A stretch of DNA of 51,084 nt from Roseburia sp. (GTDB lineage: Bacteria; Bacillota; Clostridia; Lachnospirales; Lachnospiraceae), in contig JAMPFA010000001.1 of the NCBI GenBank assembly GCA_023664725.1, positions 798,671 through 849,754 of the forward strand, written 5' to 3'. Below are positions 31,812-40,655 of this stretch, piece by piece. The first letter of the stretch is position 1, and every line of letters starts with the position of its first letter. A model generated the notes under the pieces. The model searched no databases. It had not been told where the DNA came from and saw nothing but the letters and a program-made list of their open reading frames with translations. The position numbers were made by a program, and so were the translations under genes.

Positions 31812-34800
31812 CTATCCCTCCGGCAGCATTTTATCCAGCATTTGGAACAGTTTCTTCACATCAATGGGCTTTGCCAGATGCCCGTTCATCCCACACCTTA
31901 ACGCTTCCCTCCTGTCTTCCTCAAAGGCATTGGCCGTCATTGCCAGAATCGGGATGGATGCCAGTTCCTTATTTTCCAACTGCCGGATTTCCCCGGTAGC
32001 CTCATAACCGTTCATCACAGGCATCCGGACATCCATAAGCACAAGCTGGTAGTACCCCGGCTGGGATTTTTTCAGCATTTCCACTGCAATCTGCCCGTTA
32101 TCGGCAACCTCTGTGGTAAACCCTGCATCTTCCAAAATCGCTGTGGCGATCTCCTGGTTCAGGGCATTGTCCTCCGCCAGCAAAATACGCCCGGTATAAT
32201 TTTTCTCTGATTCCCCGGGGTCTTCTTCCTGGTCTTCTTTCGCATTCACAATAGAGTGCAGGCAGCTGCGCAGATCCGACAAAAACAGGGGCTTCGTGCA
32301 AAAAGCGTTAATCCCGGCTTCTTTTGCCTCCTCCTCAATATCTGCCCAGTCATATGCCGTCATGAGAATGATCGGCACTTCATCCCCCATTTCTTTTCGG
32401 ATCCTTCTCGTGACTTCAATCCCATTCATGTCAGGCAGCATCCAGTCAATCACATACACATTGTAGATGTCATCCCTGGAAACCGCCTGGCGTGTGCGAA
32501 GAAGCGCCTCCTTGCCGGAGAGTGTCCATTCCGTGCGCATTCCAAGCTGGCCCAGCATATCGGTAACACTGTCACAGGCATTGAAATCGTCATCTACAAC
32601 CAGTGCCCTGTAGTTTTTCAGCTGTGGTATATCCACCGGTTCTTTTATCTGGTCATGGAGCCGGAAACTAAAACAGACATTTATTTCCGTCCCCTCCCCC
32701 TTCCGGCTTTTTATGTCGATGGTTCCGTGCATCATTTCAATAATATTTTTTGTAATCGCCATTCCCAGTCCTGTTCCCTGGATCCCGCTGACTGTGCTGC
32801 TGTTTTCCCGCTCAAAGGGTTCAAAAATATGGGACACAAATTCTTCACTCATGCCAATCCCTGTGTCTTTGATATTGAACTCATAATTTCCATAGCCTTC
32901 CTGTGTTGCAGGCTTTTCCGTGAGTCTCATGCTCACAGTGCCGCCTGCGCCTGTATACTTCACCGCATTGCCGAGAAGATTCAAAAGCACCTGGTTTAAC
33001 CGCAGCTTGTCGCAGTAAATTTCTTCATCCACCACGTCCACTACATCGATATTGAGCTCCAGCTGCTTTGCATGGACATCCGCCAGAAGTATATTGCTCA
33101 GCCCGTGGAGAATATCCGGCAGACGGCAGAGATTCTCGTCCAGATGTATCTTTCCACTTTCAATGCGGCTCATATCCAAAACATCATTGATCAGGCTGAG
33201 CAGATGGTTCCCCGATGTCATAATCTTTTTCAGATATTCTTCCACCTGTTCTTTGCAGTCAATGTGGGTCATGGCAAGGGAAGTAAACCCTACAATGGCG
33301 TTCATCGGTGTGCGGATATCATGGGACATATTTGACAAAAAGATACTTTTGGCCTTGTTTGCCCTGTTTGCCTGCTGCAGTGCGTTTTCCAGCAGAGTTT
33401 TCTTTTCCATCTCGCTTCGGATCTCCTCATCCACACTGCGGAATCCCAAAACGATACCCTTATCCTCGCTCCATTTTCCCGTGGGCACTGCTTTGATCTG
33501 ATAATATGCAATCCCCTCATCTGTACACACCCTGTAATTCAAAGAGTATGCATTCTTTTCTGCCAGCTCTTTTTTCAACCCATCCACAGAAAAACGCTGT
33601 CTTAGTATTTCTCTGTCCTCCTCATGGACAAACCTTTGTGTGTAATCCTTCATGCTCTCCGTATAGGAGAGCTCTTCTCCCTCCGAACATGCGAAAATGC
33701 CTCCCGCCTCTTTATTGCTCCGAAGAGCCGTGCCAGCATCTGTATCCAGATCGAAAGAGCATATAATATTGTAGTCAATACTTAATGCATGGATCAGCTC
33801 CATCTGCCGTTTCTCATTTTTCTCCTCCATAAGCTTCTGCTGTGTACAGTCCAAAAGGAAACGCCGGTAAAGCAGCTGCCCGTTCTCCTGCAAAAGTTTT
33901 ATGTTTCCCATAATGTGCAGAAGCTCCCCGTCTTTGTGCTGCACACGGTACTCTACACTGACGCTGTCCCCCACTGTTGTCAAGGTCTTCATGCACGCCC
34001 GAAGCTTTACCTTATCCTCATCCACCACTGTTTTTGCCACCATGGCAAACCCGTCCTCCATCATTTCTTCTACTGTCTCATATCCCAGGATTTTGAGTGC
34101 CGCAAGATTTGCACTGATAACGTTTGACCCGTCTGCTGTGTGGAGCACAACGCCGCAGTCCAGTGTGGCAAATATTTTTTCCAGTATCTGATTTTTCTGC
34201 AAAAGATCCTGCTCGAAAGCACGTTCCTTCGTAATGTCAATTCCCACTCCCGCAGTTCCCATGACACTGCCGTCCACGTCATACAGCGGAGATTTGTAAG
34301 TCGTAAGGGTGCGGATGCCCGCCCCCGTCTGAATGACTTCCTCTGATATGCAGGTTTCCCGTTTTTCCATAACTTCCCGTTCAGATTCTATGCATGCCGG
34401 ATCATCCTGCTCCACATCCCAGATGTAGGCATGCCCCCGGCCCTGCACCTGCTCCTTTGTTTTGTTGACTGCCTTACAGAAACTGTCGTTGACCTTCTCA
34501 TGGATACCGTTTTTATCTTTATACCAGATCAGATTGGGAACACTGTTGATGGTTGTCTCAAAGTAATGGCTTGTCTGCCAGAAATCCTTGCTCATCTTAA
34601 AACCCTGCTGCCATCTCAAAAAACGGAATTTTGTCTCCTCCTCAGACATAGGGCAGATCCAGACATCTTCTATCTCTGACAAATGTTCTGACAAAAGTTC
34701 CATGCAGCTTTTCTGTGCCAGCACAATAAGCTTTGCGTCCTTCTTCTTTGCTAAGATGAGGCCCGCAGCTGTCTCTTTTGCAGCTTCCCCCTGCAAATCA

Positions 34801-34958
34801 GCCAAAATCAAGTCGGCTCTGGCCGTTAGCTGTTCCTCCGGCTCTTCACTCTCCAAATACTCATGTGTAAAGTGCTCAAGCGGTGACATCTCCTTTATCC
34901 ATTCAAACATTCTGCACTTTCTGCCCAATAAATAAATCTGTACATGACAATGGTACAT
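31812..34958 (-). CDS. Soluble hybrid kinase: pseudo-receiver, three PAS, HisKA-HATPase, two receivers
   Basis: A 1048-aa protein with no clear membrane helix. The first 130 residues resemble a receiver fold (ADLILADLQGEAAKE, KLIVLAQ) without obvious phospho-acceptor chemistry. Three PAS-like regions follow: NSVPNLIWYKDKNGIHEKV, IFATLDCGVVLHTADG and IDYNIICSFDLDTDAG. HisKA has SNMSHDIRTPMNAI, and the HATPase has LLNLLGNAVKY, DTGIGM and GTGLGMAI. Two C-terminal receivers end the chain (ALVVDDDFNACD with VIDWMLPDMNG; ILLAEDNALNQE with VLMDVRMPVMNG). There is no Hpt, so phosphate must leave through a separate Hpt protein or stay in the chain. GGAGG precedes the ATG, which lies one base after the stop of the diguanylate cyclase gene. 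Confidence 0.92.
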   Translation of the reverse strand: MYHCHVQIYLLGRKCRMFEWIKEMSPLEHFTHEYLESEEPEEQLTARADLILADLQGEAAKETAAGLILAKKKDAKLIVLAQKSCMELLSEHLSEIEDVWICPMSEEETKFRFLRWQQGFKMSKDFWQTSHYFETTINSVPNLIWYKDKNGIHEKVNDSFCKAVNKTKEQVQGRGHAYIWDVEQDDPACIESEREVMEKRETCISEEVIQTGAGIRTLTTYKSPLYDVDGSVMGTAGVGIDITKERAFEQDLLQKNQILEKIFATLDCGVVLHTADGSNVISANLAALKILGYETVEEMMEDGFAMVAKTVVDEDKVKLRACMKTLTTVGDSVSVEYRVQHKDGELLHIMGNIKLLQENGQLLYRRFLLDCTQQKLMEEKNEKRQMELIHALSIDYNIICSFDLDTDAGTALRSNKEAGGIFACSEGEELSYTESMKDYTQRFVHEEDREILRQRFSVDGLKKELAEKNAYSLNYRVCTDEGIAYYQIKAVPTGKWSEDKGIVLGFRSVDEEIRSEMEKKTLLENALQQANRANKAKSIFLSNMSHDIRTPMNAIVGFTSLAMTHIDCKEQVEEYLKKIMTSGNHLLSLINDVLDMSRIESGKIHLDENLCRLPDILHGLSNILLADVHAKQLELNIDVVDVVDEEIYCDKLRLNQVLLNLLGNAVKYTGAGGTVSMRLTEKPATQEGYGNYEFNIKDTGIGMSEEFVSHIFEPFERENSSTVSGIQGTGLGMAITKNIIEMMHGTIDIKSRKGEGTEINVCFSFRLHDQIKEPVDIPQLKNYRALVVDDDFNACDSVTDMLGQLGMRTEWTLSGKEALLRTRQAVSRDDIYNVYVIDWMLPDMNGIEVTRRIRKEMGDEVPIILMTAYDWADIEEEAKEAGINAFCTKPLFLSDLRSCLHSIVNAKEDQEEDPGESEKNYTGRILLAEDNALNQEIATAILEDAGFTTEVADNGQIAVEMLKKSQPGYYQLVLMDVRMPVMNGYEATGEIRQLENKELASIPILAMTANAFEEDRREALRCGMNGHLAKPIDVKKLFQMLDKMLPEG

Positions 34959-34959
34959 A

Positions 34960-36711
34960 TCACTTTCCTCCTTCGCCCATGTGCTTACTGCCTGGCTGCT
35001 GCTTATCCAGCGCTTCTTTTTTCATTTTCTTCTTATGTTCATACATACGGTTGTCCGCCAGCTGATATACTTTTTCAATACCCTTTTCACTCTCTTTTCC
35101 CGTTGCAGCCCCCCAGGCAATTGACAGATTAAGGTCTCCTGCCTGCCGGTTCTTTTTTTGGATATTTACGCCAAAGCGTTCCATCAGCCTGTCTATCTTT
35201 CCCCTGTCGGCTGTGCGTATCACAGAGATAAACTCGTCACCGCCCATCCGGGCCACCACTCCATAGTCTTCGAATGTCTCCCGCAGCACATCCGCTGAAC
35301 TTTTGATCAAAATGTCCCCTTTTCCATGGCCGTAAGTGTCATTCACAATTTTAAGGTTATTTAGGTCAAAACAGATCACCGTATAATCAGAATTTTTTTC
35401 CTCTTCAATTTCATGCATATACTCCATACAGTAACGGCGGTTGTGAAGCTGCGTCAGTTCATCGGTATATGCGCTTTTGATCAGGGAATTCCGCTCCGTC
35501 TCAAGTATCATCTTCTGAGTCATTTCTATATAAAAGGAAGCAAACAGGATAATGATAAACATCATCACCCCGATGGAGGACACGCCTTTTACCGCCAGAA
35601 AAGAACTGTTCCCGAAATAGCGGTCGCTGCCATATCCCACCAGATCGTAACCGATACAGACCACAACGATCAGCATCCCCACCTGATACAGCCTGTTTTG
35701 GATCTTGCTCCCCTTGAAATTTAAAACCACCACAAGAAAGGAAAATCCCAGGCAGAGGACTAAAAATGCCACCATATAAGGCAGTACTGTCACCAAATGA
35801 ACCTTGTCTGTGCTGTGCAGCGCCATAGCCGTGCCAAAAGCCGCAAGGTAAGCCAGTAAAAGTACACGGTAGATCATCCTGAAAATTTTGCTGCCCAGGT
35901 TGATCACATCCTCCCGCAGATAGAGCAAAAGCGGGATTGGCGCTATATAGAAGGCTACATACTCCATCAGGGATATGGCGTACAGCGGAATGGCATACAC
36001 CAGCAGCACACGGTAGTAACACACTGTCCAAAGTCCCATGCACAGGGAAAAAGCGGAGATGCATAAAAGCCTTATATATTTTTTGGAAAACACAATGGCA
36101 AAGATTGTCATTATGCAGACAACCAGCCCGAAAATAAACAGGAAATCTCCGAAAAATAAAGGTAACCTGTTCTCTGTCATAATCACCCGATAAGCATTTT
36201 TCCAGGGGTAGAGCCGGACGGAATCCAGTTTTGAAAAAATTTTATCCTCTGAGACATAAAACTCAATCTTAATCCTCTGGCCCTTGTATTCCGATGGAAA
36301 ATTGACAAACTGGAAACCGCTTCCAACCGTCTTGTGCTGCTCCATCCTGTCATGCCCGTACTCATAAATCAATGCGTCATTTATGTAAACATTGACCGCC
36401 GAATGTCTGATATAAATCCGAAGGGACATCTGCTCTAAATCCCAGTCATCCGGCAGGGTGCGCTCCATGATGACCTCATCCCCTGTACTCACTGCCGGAA
36501 AATGGAAGCTGTCCAGGGAAACCCCCGGGAAATCGTCACCGTTGATGCGAACCTCCCAGTCGTCATCCAGGGAGAGATAATTTGATATCTCTTCATAGTC
36601 CTTAGTCAGGAGATGGTCAATCTGGGGCACCCATACAAGAATACTGGCCAAAGCATATATAATCCATGCTGTGCGCAGCAGATTTTTTTTGGTAAGCGCT
36701 TTTTTACTCAT
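34960..36711 (-). CDS. Membrane diguanylate cyclase with extracellular sensor and 7TM-type region
   Basis: A 583-aa enzyme predicted to make c-di-GMP. One N-terminal helix (TAWIIYALASILVWV) is followed by an exported beta-rich domain (about 35-195: DDDWEVRINGDDF, SLRIYIRHSAVNVYINDALI), which resembles 7TMR-DISM/jelly-roll carbohydrate-binding-like sensors. Seven or so helices (200-400) and a GGDEF domain at the C-terminus follow. The GGDEF loop RMGGDEF (490-494) and FDLNNLKIVNDTYGH are intact. The RxxD inhibitory site just before the loop is absent (EDYG instead), so product inhibition at that site is not expected. The start at 36711 follows GGGG; a longer upstream frame is not supported. Its stop overlaps the leader of the kinase gene (TGATATG). 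Confidence 0.92.
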   Translation of the reverse strand: MSKKALTKKNLLRTAWIIYALASILVWVPQIDHLLTKDYEEISNYLSLDDDWEVRINGDDFPGVSLDSFHFPAVSTGDEVIMERTLPDDWDLEQMSLRIYIRHSAVNVYINDALIYEYGHDRMEQHKTVGSGFQFVNFPSEYKGQRIKIEFYVSEDKIFSKLDSVRLYPWKNAYRVIMTENRLPLFFGDFLFIFGLVVCIMTIFAIVFSKKYIRLLCISAFSLCMGLWTVCYYRVLLVYAIPLYAISLMEYVAFYIAPIPLLLYLREDVINLGSKIFRMIYRVLLLAYLAAFGTAMALHSTDKVHLVTVLPYMVAFLVLCLGFSFLVVVLNFKGSKIQNRLYQVGMLIVVVCIGYDLVGYGSDRYFGNSSFLAVKGVSSIGVMMFIIILFASFYIEMTQKMILETERNSLIKSAYTDELTQLHNRRYCMEYMHEIEEEKNSDYTVICFDLNNLKIVNDTYGHGKGDILIKSSADVLRETFEDYGVVARMGGDEFISVIRTADRGKIDRLMERFGVNIQKKNRQAGDLNLSIAWGAATGKESEKGIEKVYQLADNRMYEHKKKMKKEALDKQQPGSKHMGEGGK

Positions 36712-36766
36712 GATAAGTCCCCTTCTTCTCCTGCTCTTAAAACATACAGACAGTACCTGCAATATT

Positions 36767-36795
36767 ATTATATTGTCCCAAAAGACAAATTGCAA
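36767..36795 (-). promoter_or_regulatory. Promoter of the diguanylate cyclase-kinase pair
   Basis: TTGCAA, 17 bases and TATAAT on the minus strand, about 55 bases before the ATG. It is identical in both hexamers and in spacing to the promoter of the GGDEF-EAL gene at 17309-17337. Confidence 0.7.
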
Positions 36796-36830
36796 GTTTT
36801 TCCGTAAAAGAGCTGTCTTTAAGAGGAAAC

Positions 36831-38675
36831 TTATACCGGCAGGCTGTCCCTGACACAGAGCACTCCCCAGCCCACCTGTGGATTTGGATACTCCCTTTGC
36901 GCCGGAATCTCCCTGGAACCCCGCAGGAGATATGCCTTTAGCTTCTCCCCGTACAAAAAGCTGTCCCTTCCATCCACAATGCCATACTGCATCAAAAGCG
37001 CTGCGCTTCCCGTGACAAAGGGGGCTGCCATGGAAGTCCCGCTCCTGGCCGCATACCCGCCTCCCGGGGAAGCTGACATAATGTCCACTCCAGGCGCCGC
37101 CAGGTCGGGCTTCACCTGATTGCTCCACGCAGTAAACCCCCTGCCGGAAAACGGGGCTATGCTGTCTGTCCGGGAATCGTATGCCCCCACACTGATCACC
37201 CGGCCGGCGGTGGAGGGTATGGTCAGTGTGCGAATCTCTGAAGGGTAGGGAAATCCGGTGGCGTCATTTACAATTCCCCCGGAAGGCAGCCAGAAATCGT
37301 AAGTGCCGTCCAGGATCCTTCCTGCGGTAAGTCTGAATTTCCATAGGCCGGAGGGAATATAATTTTCTCTGGGGATAAAATCAATGTAGATTTCCTGATA
37401 GATACTGTAGGGCGACGGCTCCCCATAATACACCAAGAGCCGCAATGCATCAAAATCCACCCGCAGAGTGCCCTGCCCTAAAAGCACTCCGGTACTCCTC
37501 CCGTTGGGCAGAAATATCTCCAGACGGATCTCATCCTGGTATCGTTTCCACATCTGAACATTGAGCCTTGGCTCAAAGCTGGTGACAGAGAGTTCCACCT
37601 CCTGGGTTTCCCCGGTGGAAAGCCTGCCGGTAAAATGTTTGTTGCTGGTCCCCTCATTTCCTGTGCCCACCACAATGCTGCACTGATGATGGTCAGACAT
37701 GTCATTTAAAAATGTTTCAATAAGGCTGCTGCCGCTGTGGGAACCGTAATTGTTCCCAAAACTCAGATTGACCGCCAGGGGCATTCCAAACCGCTCCGCC
37801 TCCCGAACGCAAAAGTCCACCGCACTCATAAGCTCCGTGGTCTTTGGAAATCCCTCTTCCCCAGAGTTCCCCAGCTTTACCACCAAAAGCTCCGACTCAT
37901 ATGCCACTCCCCGGTATCTTCCCATGGACGCCCTGCCATTTCCCGCCGCAATCCCCGCCACATGGGTGCCGTGCCCGCTTAAATCCCTGCTTGGCACAAT
38001 TTTCTGCCGATTTTGCCCACTGCTCTGAGACAGTGCCTGATTTAACATTTCATTGGTAAACAGAACGCCTCTCCCATAGGGCTTTGGCGGCTCATAGGTA
38101 ATATTCTCATTGAGTTCTGTCTTTGTACTGTTAAGCCGGTCTGCGTCCAAAGTCTGATCCCAGAGTTCCAGGATTCTGCTGGTTCCACCTGGATTGCAAA
38201 AATCCGGGTGGGCGTAGTCGATGCCGCTGTCAATCACCGCCACCAGAACTCCTTTTCCCGTAAGGTTTAAAGTCCCCTCCACCCCGATATCCCCGCTGCC
38301 TGTCTGAGGACTTTGAAGGGCAGTAATACAGGAGGCTCTTTTTGCCGCATCTACAGCAAAAAAGAGCCTCTTTGGTTTTTCCATATAAATTATATTGCTA
38401 AGTTTTGACACCGGCTCCACCAATACCTCCGGCAATGTCAGTATGGCGTAAGACTGGTCCAGGGGCACCACTCTTACCTGTTCTCCTAGCTCTTTTCCTG
38501 CCTGATTTGCAAGGGCAAAAATCTGAGCCAGCCCATCTGAGGTATGGCGGATGATCACCTCCCAGGTCTTTGTAAGGGGGGAATAGCCCACATCCAGATT
38601 CAGAGACTTCTGTCTCTCCTCCTCCGTAGCGCCAAGAGCCAGATTTAAAAGGTTTTCCATTTTTCCATTTGTCAT
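36831..38675 (-). CDS. Cytoplasmic subtilisin-like serine protease, Csp germination protease type
   Basis: A 614-aa S8 protease. No signal peptide is seen. The N-terminal prodomain region (WEVIIRHTSDGLAQ to YMEKPKRLFFAVD) resembles the prodomain of clostridial CspB/CspA proteases, which activate the cortex lytic enzyme SleC during spore germination. The catalytic triad appears intact: Asp149 (VIDSGIDYAHPDF), His235 (GHGTHVAGIA) and Ser548 (GTSMAAPF). A large jelly-roll-like insertion (about 340-480) precedes the Ser block, as in Csp proteins. No sleC or second csp gene is adjacent. The start at 38675 has AGGA nearby but is only moderately supported. It could instead be one of the Csp-like proteases of unknown role common in Lachnospiraceae. 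Confidence 0.82.
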   Translation of the reverse strand: MTNGKMENLLNLALGATEEERQKSLNLDVGYSPLTKTWEVIIRHTSDGLAQIFALANQAGKELGEQVRVVPLDQSYAILTLPEVLVEPVSKLSNIIYMEKPKRLFFAVDAAKRASCITALQSPQTGSGDIGVEGTLNLTGKGVLVAVIDSGIDYAHPDFCNPGGTSRILELWDQTLDADRLNSTKTELNENITYEPPKPYGRGVLFTNEMLNQALSQSSGQNRQKIVPSRDLSGHGTHVAGIAAGNGRASMGRYRGVAYESELLVVKLGNSGEEGFPKTTELMSAVDFCVREAERFGMPLAVNLSFGNNYGSHSGSSLIETFLNDMSDHHQCSIVVGTGNEGTSNKHFTGRLSTGETQEVELSVTSFEPRLNVQMWKRYQDEIRLEIFLPNGRSTGVLLGQGTLRVDFDALRLLVYYGEPSPYSIYQEIYIDFIPRENYIPSGLWKFRLTAGRILDGTYDFWLPSGGIVNDATGFPYPSEIRTLTIPSTAGRVISVGAYDSRTDSIAPFSGRGFTAWSNQVKPDLAAPGVDIMSASPGGGYAARSGTSMAAPFVTGSAALLMQYGIVDGRDSFLYGEKLKAYLLRGSREIPAQREYPNPQVGWGVLCVRDSLPV

Positions 38676-38772
38676 ATCTTTGTCCTGAAATAATACTTGT
38701 TCTATCCTATGCAGGAAATTGTAAATCAGAACAACTGGTATCTTTACCATAGAAAAAACAAATAAAGTTCTT

Positions 38773-39300
38773 TTATTGAAGCAAATCCCACAGTGATTTC
38801 TCATTTCCATGAACTTTTGATACTCTTCGATACTCATGTAGTGCATGAATTAAAACCTCTATATCTGCAAAATATTTTTTTACAAAATCATAGCTTTTAA
38901 TGTTCTTGTTATGTAAAAGTGATTTACAGTATCCGCTGGGTTTCAATTCTGGATTTTTTCTCTTTTCTCTCTCATATTCTTTGTATTTGCCTTCATTGCA
39001 GATAATCAAGATTTCGATTTCCGGAGCAGTTATCACATTTACAATATCTACTTTTGGCTCATAGACCTTACTTAATCGAAATTTTTCACTTCGTGAATCC
39101 AGCACTCTATATATCGTGATTTTTTCCGCAAATCCTTTTCTCAAATATCTTTCTTCAAACTCCTTTCCCTTTCTGCAGCGCAATACCTCTTCTTCTATCA
39201 AATCCTCCCTCTCAAATATTAATTTATGAGCATCAAGAAGCAGATCTAGAATTGCCCTCTCAGCGCCACCCTCACAAATACATGCCATATATCTTCCCAT
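38773..39300 (-). CDS. Small EGGxE protein, possible Toprim/RloB-like effector of an ATPase pair
   Basis: A 175-aa protein, not assigned to a named family with certainty. It starts MGRYMACICEGGAERAILD (GGAGG seven bases upstream). The EGGxE at residues 10-14 after a short strand, an Asp at 68 (YRVLDSRSEKF) and the acidic TAPEIEILIICNEGKY (91-106) follow the order of motifs in RloB-like and other Toprim-related proteins. The usual DxD is reduced, so catalysis is uncertain. KPSGYCKSLL and SYDFVKKYF are further compact blocks. It begins 10 bases after the ATPase gene stop. The composition is clearly AT-richer than the flanking protease and CapA genes, suggesting acquisition. A nuclease or other effector role is inference from context. 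Confidence 0.6.
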   Translation of the reverse strand: MGRYMACICEGGAERAILDLLLDAHKLIFEREDLIEEEVLRCRKGKEFEERYLRKGFAEKITIYRVLDSRSEKFRLSKVYEPKVDIVNVITAPEIEILIICNEGKYKEYEREKRKNPELKPSGYCKSLLHNKNIKSYDFVKKYFADIEVLIHALHEYRRVSKVHGNEKSLWDLLQ

Positions 39301-39310
39301 ACAAATCCTC

Positions 39311-40462
39311 CTAAACAAGCAGGACCTTTTTTAACGCCATATAAGCCTCATAGGATGGTACTGTACCTCCCAAAAAATCACTGTCATAAACTTCACTTTT
39401 TTTCATATCATTCCTCTTTAAGATATGTGACAAATTCTCCGCAGTAATCCCCCCTATATTTCTGACAATATAAATACTATCATTCCTGTCAAATTCATTT
39501 AGCAATTCCGAATAGTGCGTAGAATATATAAGAGTAGCGCCATTTTTATTTACTTTCGCATCCATAAAAAAACGGATCAGGGTAGCAACAATTTCTCTGT
39601 TAAAATGATTTTCTATCTCATCTATGATAAGATATCCCCCCTCCGAAAAGGCAAAAACCGCACTCATAAACACACCCAACCCCTTTATTGTCCCCGAAGA
39701 AAGATACTTTTCCAACGTGTGAAGATTGTTTATCATTATTTCATCTTTACTATAAAATTTCAGATGAATATCAAGCTCTTTTTCTTTTTTGGTACATTCC
39801 AGGTACTCTATACTCGGATCCAAAAAAGTAAGGAGCTCTTTCGGGAACTTACCCATAACACTCAGCATATTATGATCTGTCCAAACCAACATATCCCGCA
39901 CAAAAAAACTTTTGTCCCTTTTCTTATTTACTGCCACTATGATACTTACGTCATCCATTAGATACATTTCGTTTTGATCCCTCTTTATTTCTAAATTTGA
40001 ATCTTCAAAATCAAACATATTCTTTTTTGTTTTTACCTTACGGCTCTCTTTTGACCACAGACTTTCATCACAAATAACCATTCTTTCGCTTTCGTCTACA
40101 TCGTGAATTTCTTTTTCCATACAAGTCTCTAATTTATATACGATACCGTCATCATAGAAGTAGGAGATAATAACTACCTTCTGATTTACCTTCAGATCAT
40201 TAAATATTTCTTTTGACGATATTGTATTGACTGGCTCATTATTCAACATTTTTAGTATAAAAGAAACCACCTTCAATATTGTTGTTTTTCCAGAAGCGTT
40301 AATCCCGGCAAAAGAAATGGTCTTATTTAAGTATATTTTTGAAAAAACGGGATAAAGTGAATCCTGATTATCTGTAGCTACTCTTTGCTGTGCCACAAAG
40401 TCTATATTCAGTTCATTACTGAAATGCGGCAATCCCTCTATCACAAGCTTTAATAATTTCAT
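39311..40462 (-). CDS. AAA15/SMC-like ATPase of a putative two-gene defence unit
   Basis: A 383-aa ABC/SMC-type ATPase. Walker A is GINASGKT (53-60). An ABC-like signature LSSGTIKGLG is at 255-264, Walker B LIIDEIENHF at 278-287 and the switch His in STHYSEL at 314-320. The central part (80-240) is a variable insertion in place of a long coiled coil. This resembles RloA, AbiLi, AriA (PARIS) and OLD-like ATPases that partner a small nuclease-like protein. GAGGAT is seven bases upstream of the ATG, and a good promoter lies at 40498-40526. It forms a two-gene unit with the EGGxE protein. AT-rich sequence on both sides of a GC-richer genome stretch suggests horizontal gain. Confidence 0.82.
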   Translation of the reverse strand: MKLLKLVIEGLPHFSNELNIDFVAQQRVATDNQDSLYPVFSKIYLNKTISFAGINASGKTTILKVVSFILKMLNNEPVNTISSKEIFNDLKVNQKVVIISYFYDDGIVYKLETCMEKEIHDVDESERMVICDESLWSKESRKVKTKKNMFDFEDSNLEIKRDQNEMYLMDDVSIIVAVNKKRDKSFFVRDMLVWTDHNMLSVMGKFPKELLTFLDPSIEYLECTKKEKELDIHLKFYSKDEIMINNLHTLEKYLSSGTIKGLGVFMSAVFAFSEGGYLIIDEIENHFNREIVATLIRFFMDAKVNKNGATLIYSTHYSELLNEFDRNDSIYIVRNIGGITAENLSHILKRNDMKKSEVYDSDFLGGTVPSYEAYMALKKVLLV

Positions 40463-40497
40463 ATGTCTATCCTCATTCTTTTTGTTTTTATTTGTCT

Positions 40498-40526
40498 ATT
40501 ATACCCATTTTTTTCGCAATTATCAA
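40498..40526 (-). promoter_or_regulatory. Promoter of the ATPase-EGGxE unit
   Basis: TTGATA, 17 bases and TATAAT on the minus strand, about 36 bases before the ATPase start. The surrounding 40480-40610 is very AT-rich with no other feature seen. Confidence 0.65.
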
Positions 40527-40613
40527 CATCTAAAAACAATTTTTTTGTTTTTATTTTGCCTTGTCTCAAAAAAAGTTTTCCACCAAATCATACACTATCC
40601 ATTGTTTTCCAAA

Positions 40614-40646
40614 AATAAAGGCAGAACACTTCCTACATGTTCTGCC
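40614..40646 (-). terminator. Terminator after the CapA-like gene
   Basis: GGCAGAACA (40620-40628) pairs with TGTTCTGCC (40638-40646). On the minus strand the stem is followed by TTTATTTTTGG. It insulates the ATPase pair from the upstream operon. Confidence 0.8.
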
Positions 40647-40655
40647 CAAATCATC

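Noticed and set aside
34960-37128. Longer N-terminus for the diguanylate cyclase
   Set aside because: The in-frame extension overlaps the 3' end of the protease gene in the same direction and crosses a good promoter; the ATG at 36711 has its own ribosome binding site and a membrane helix.
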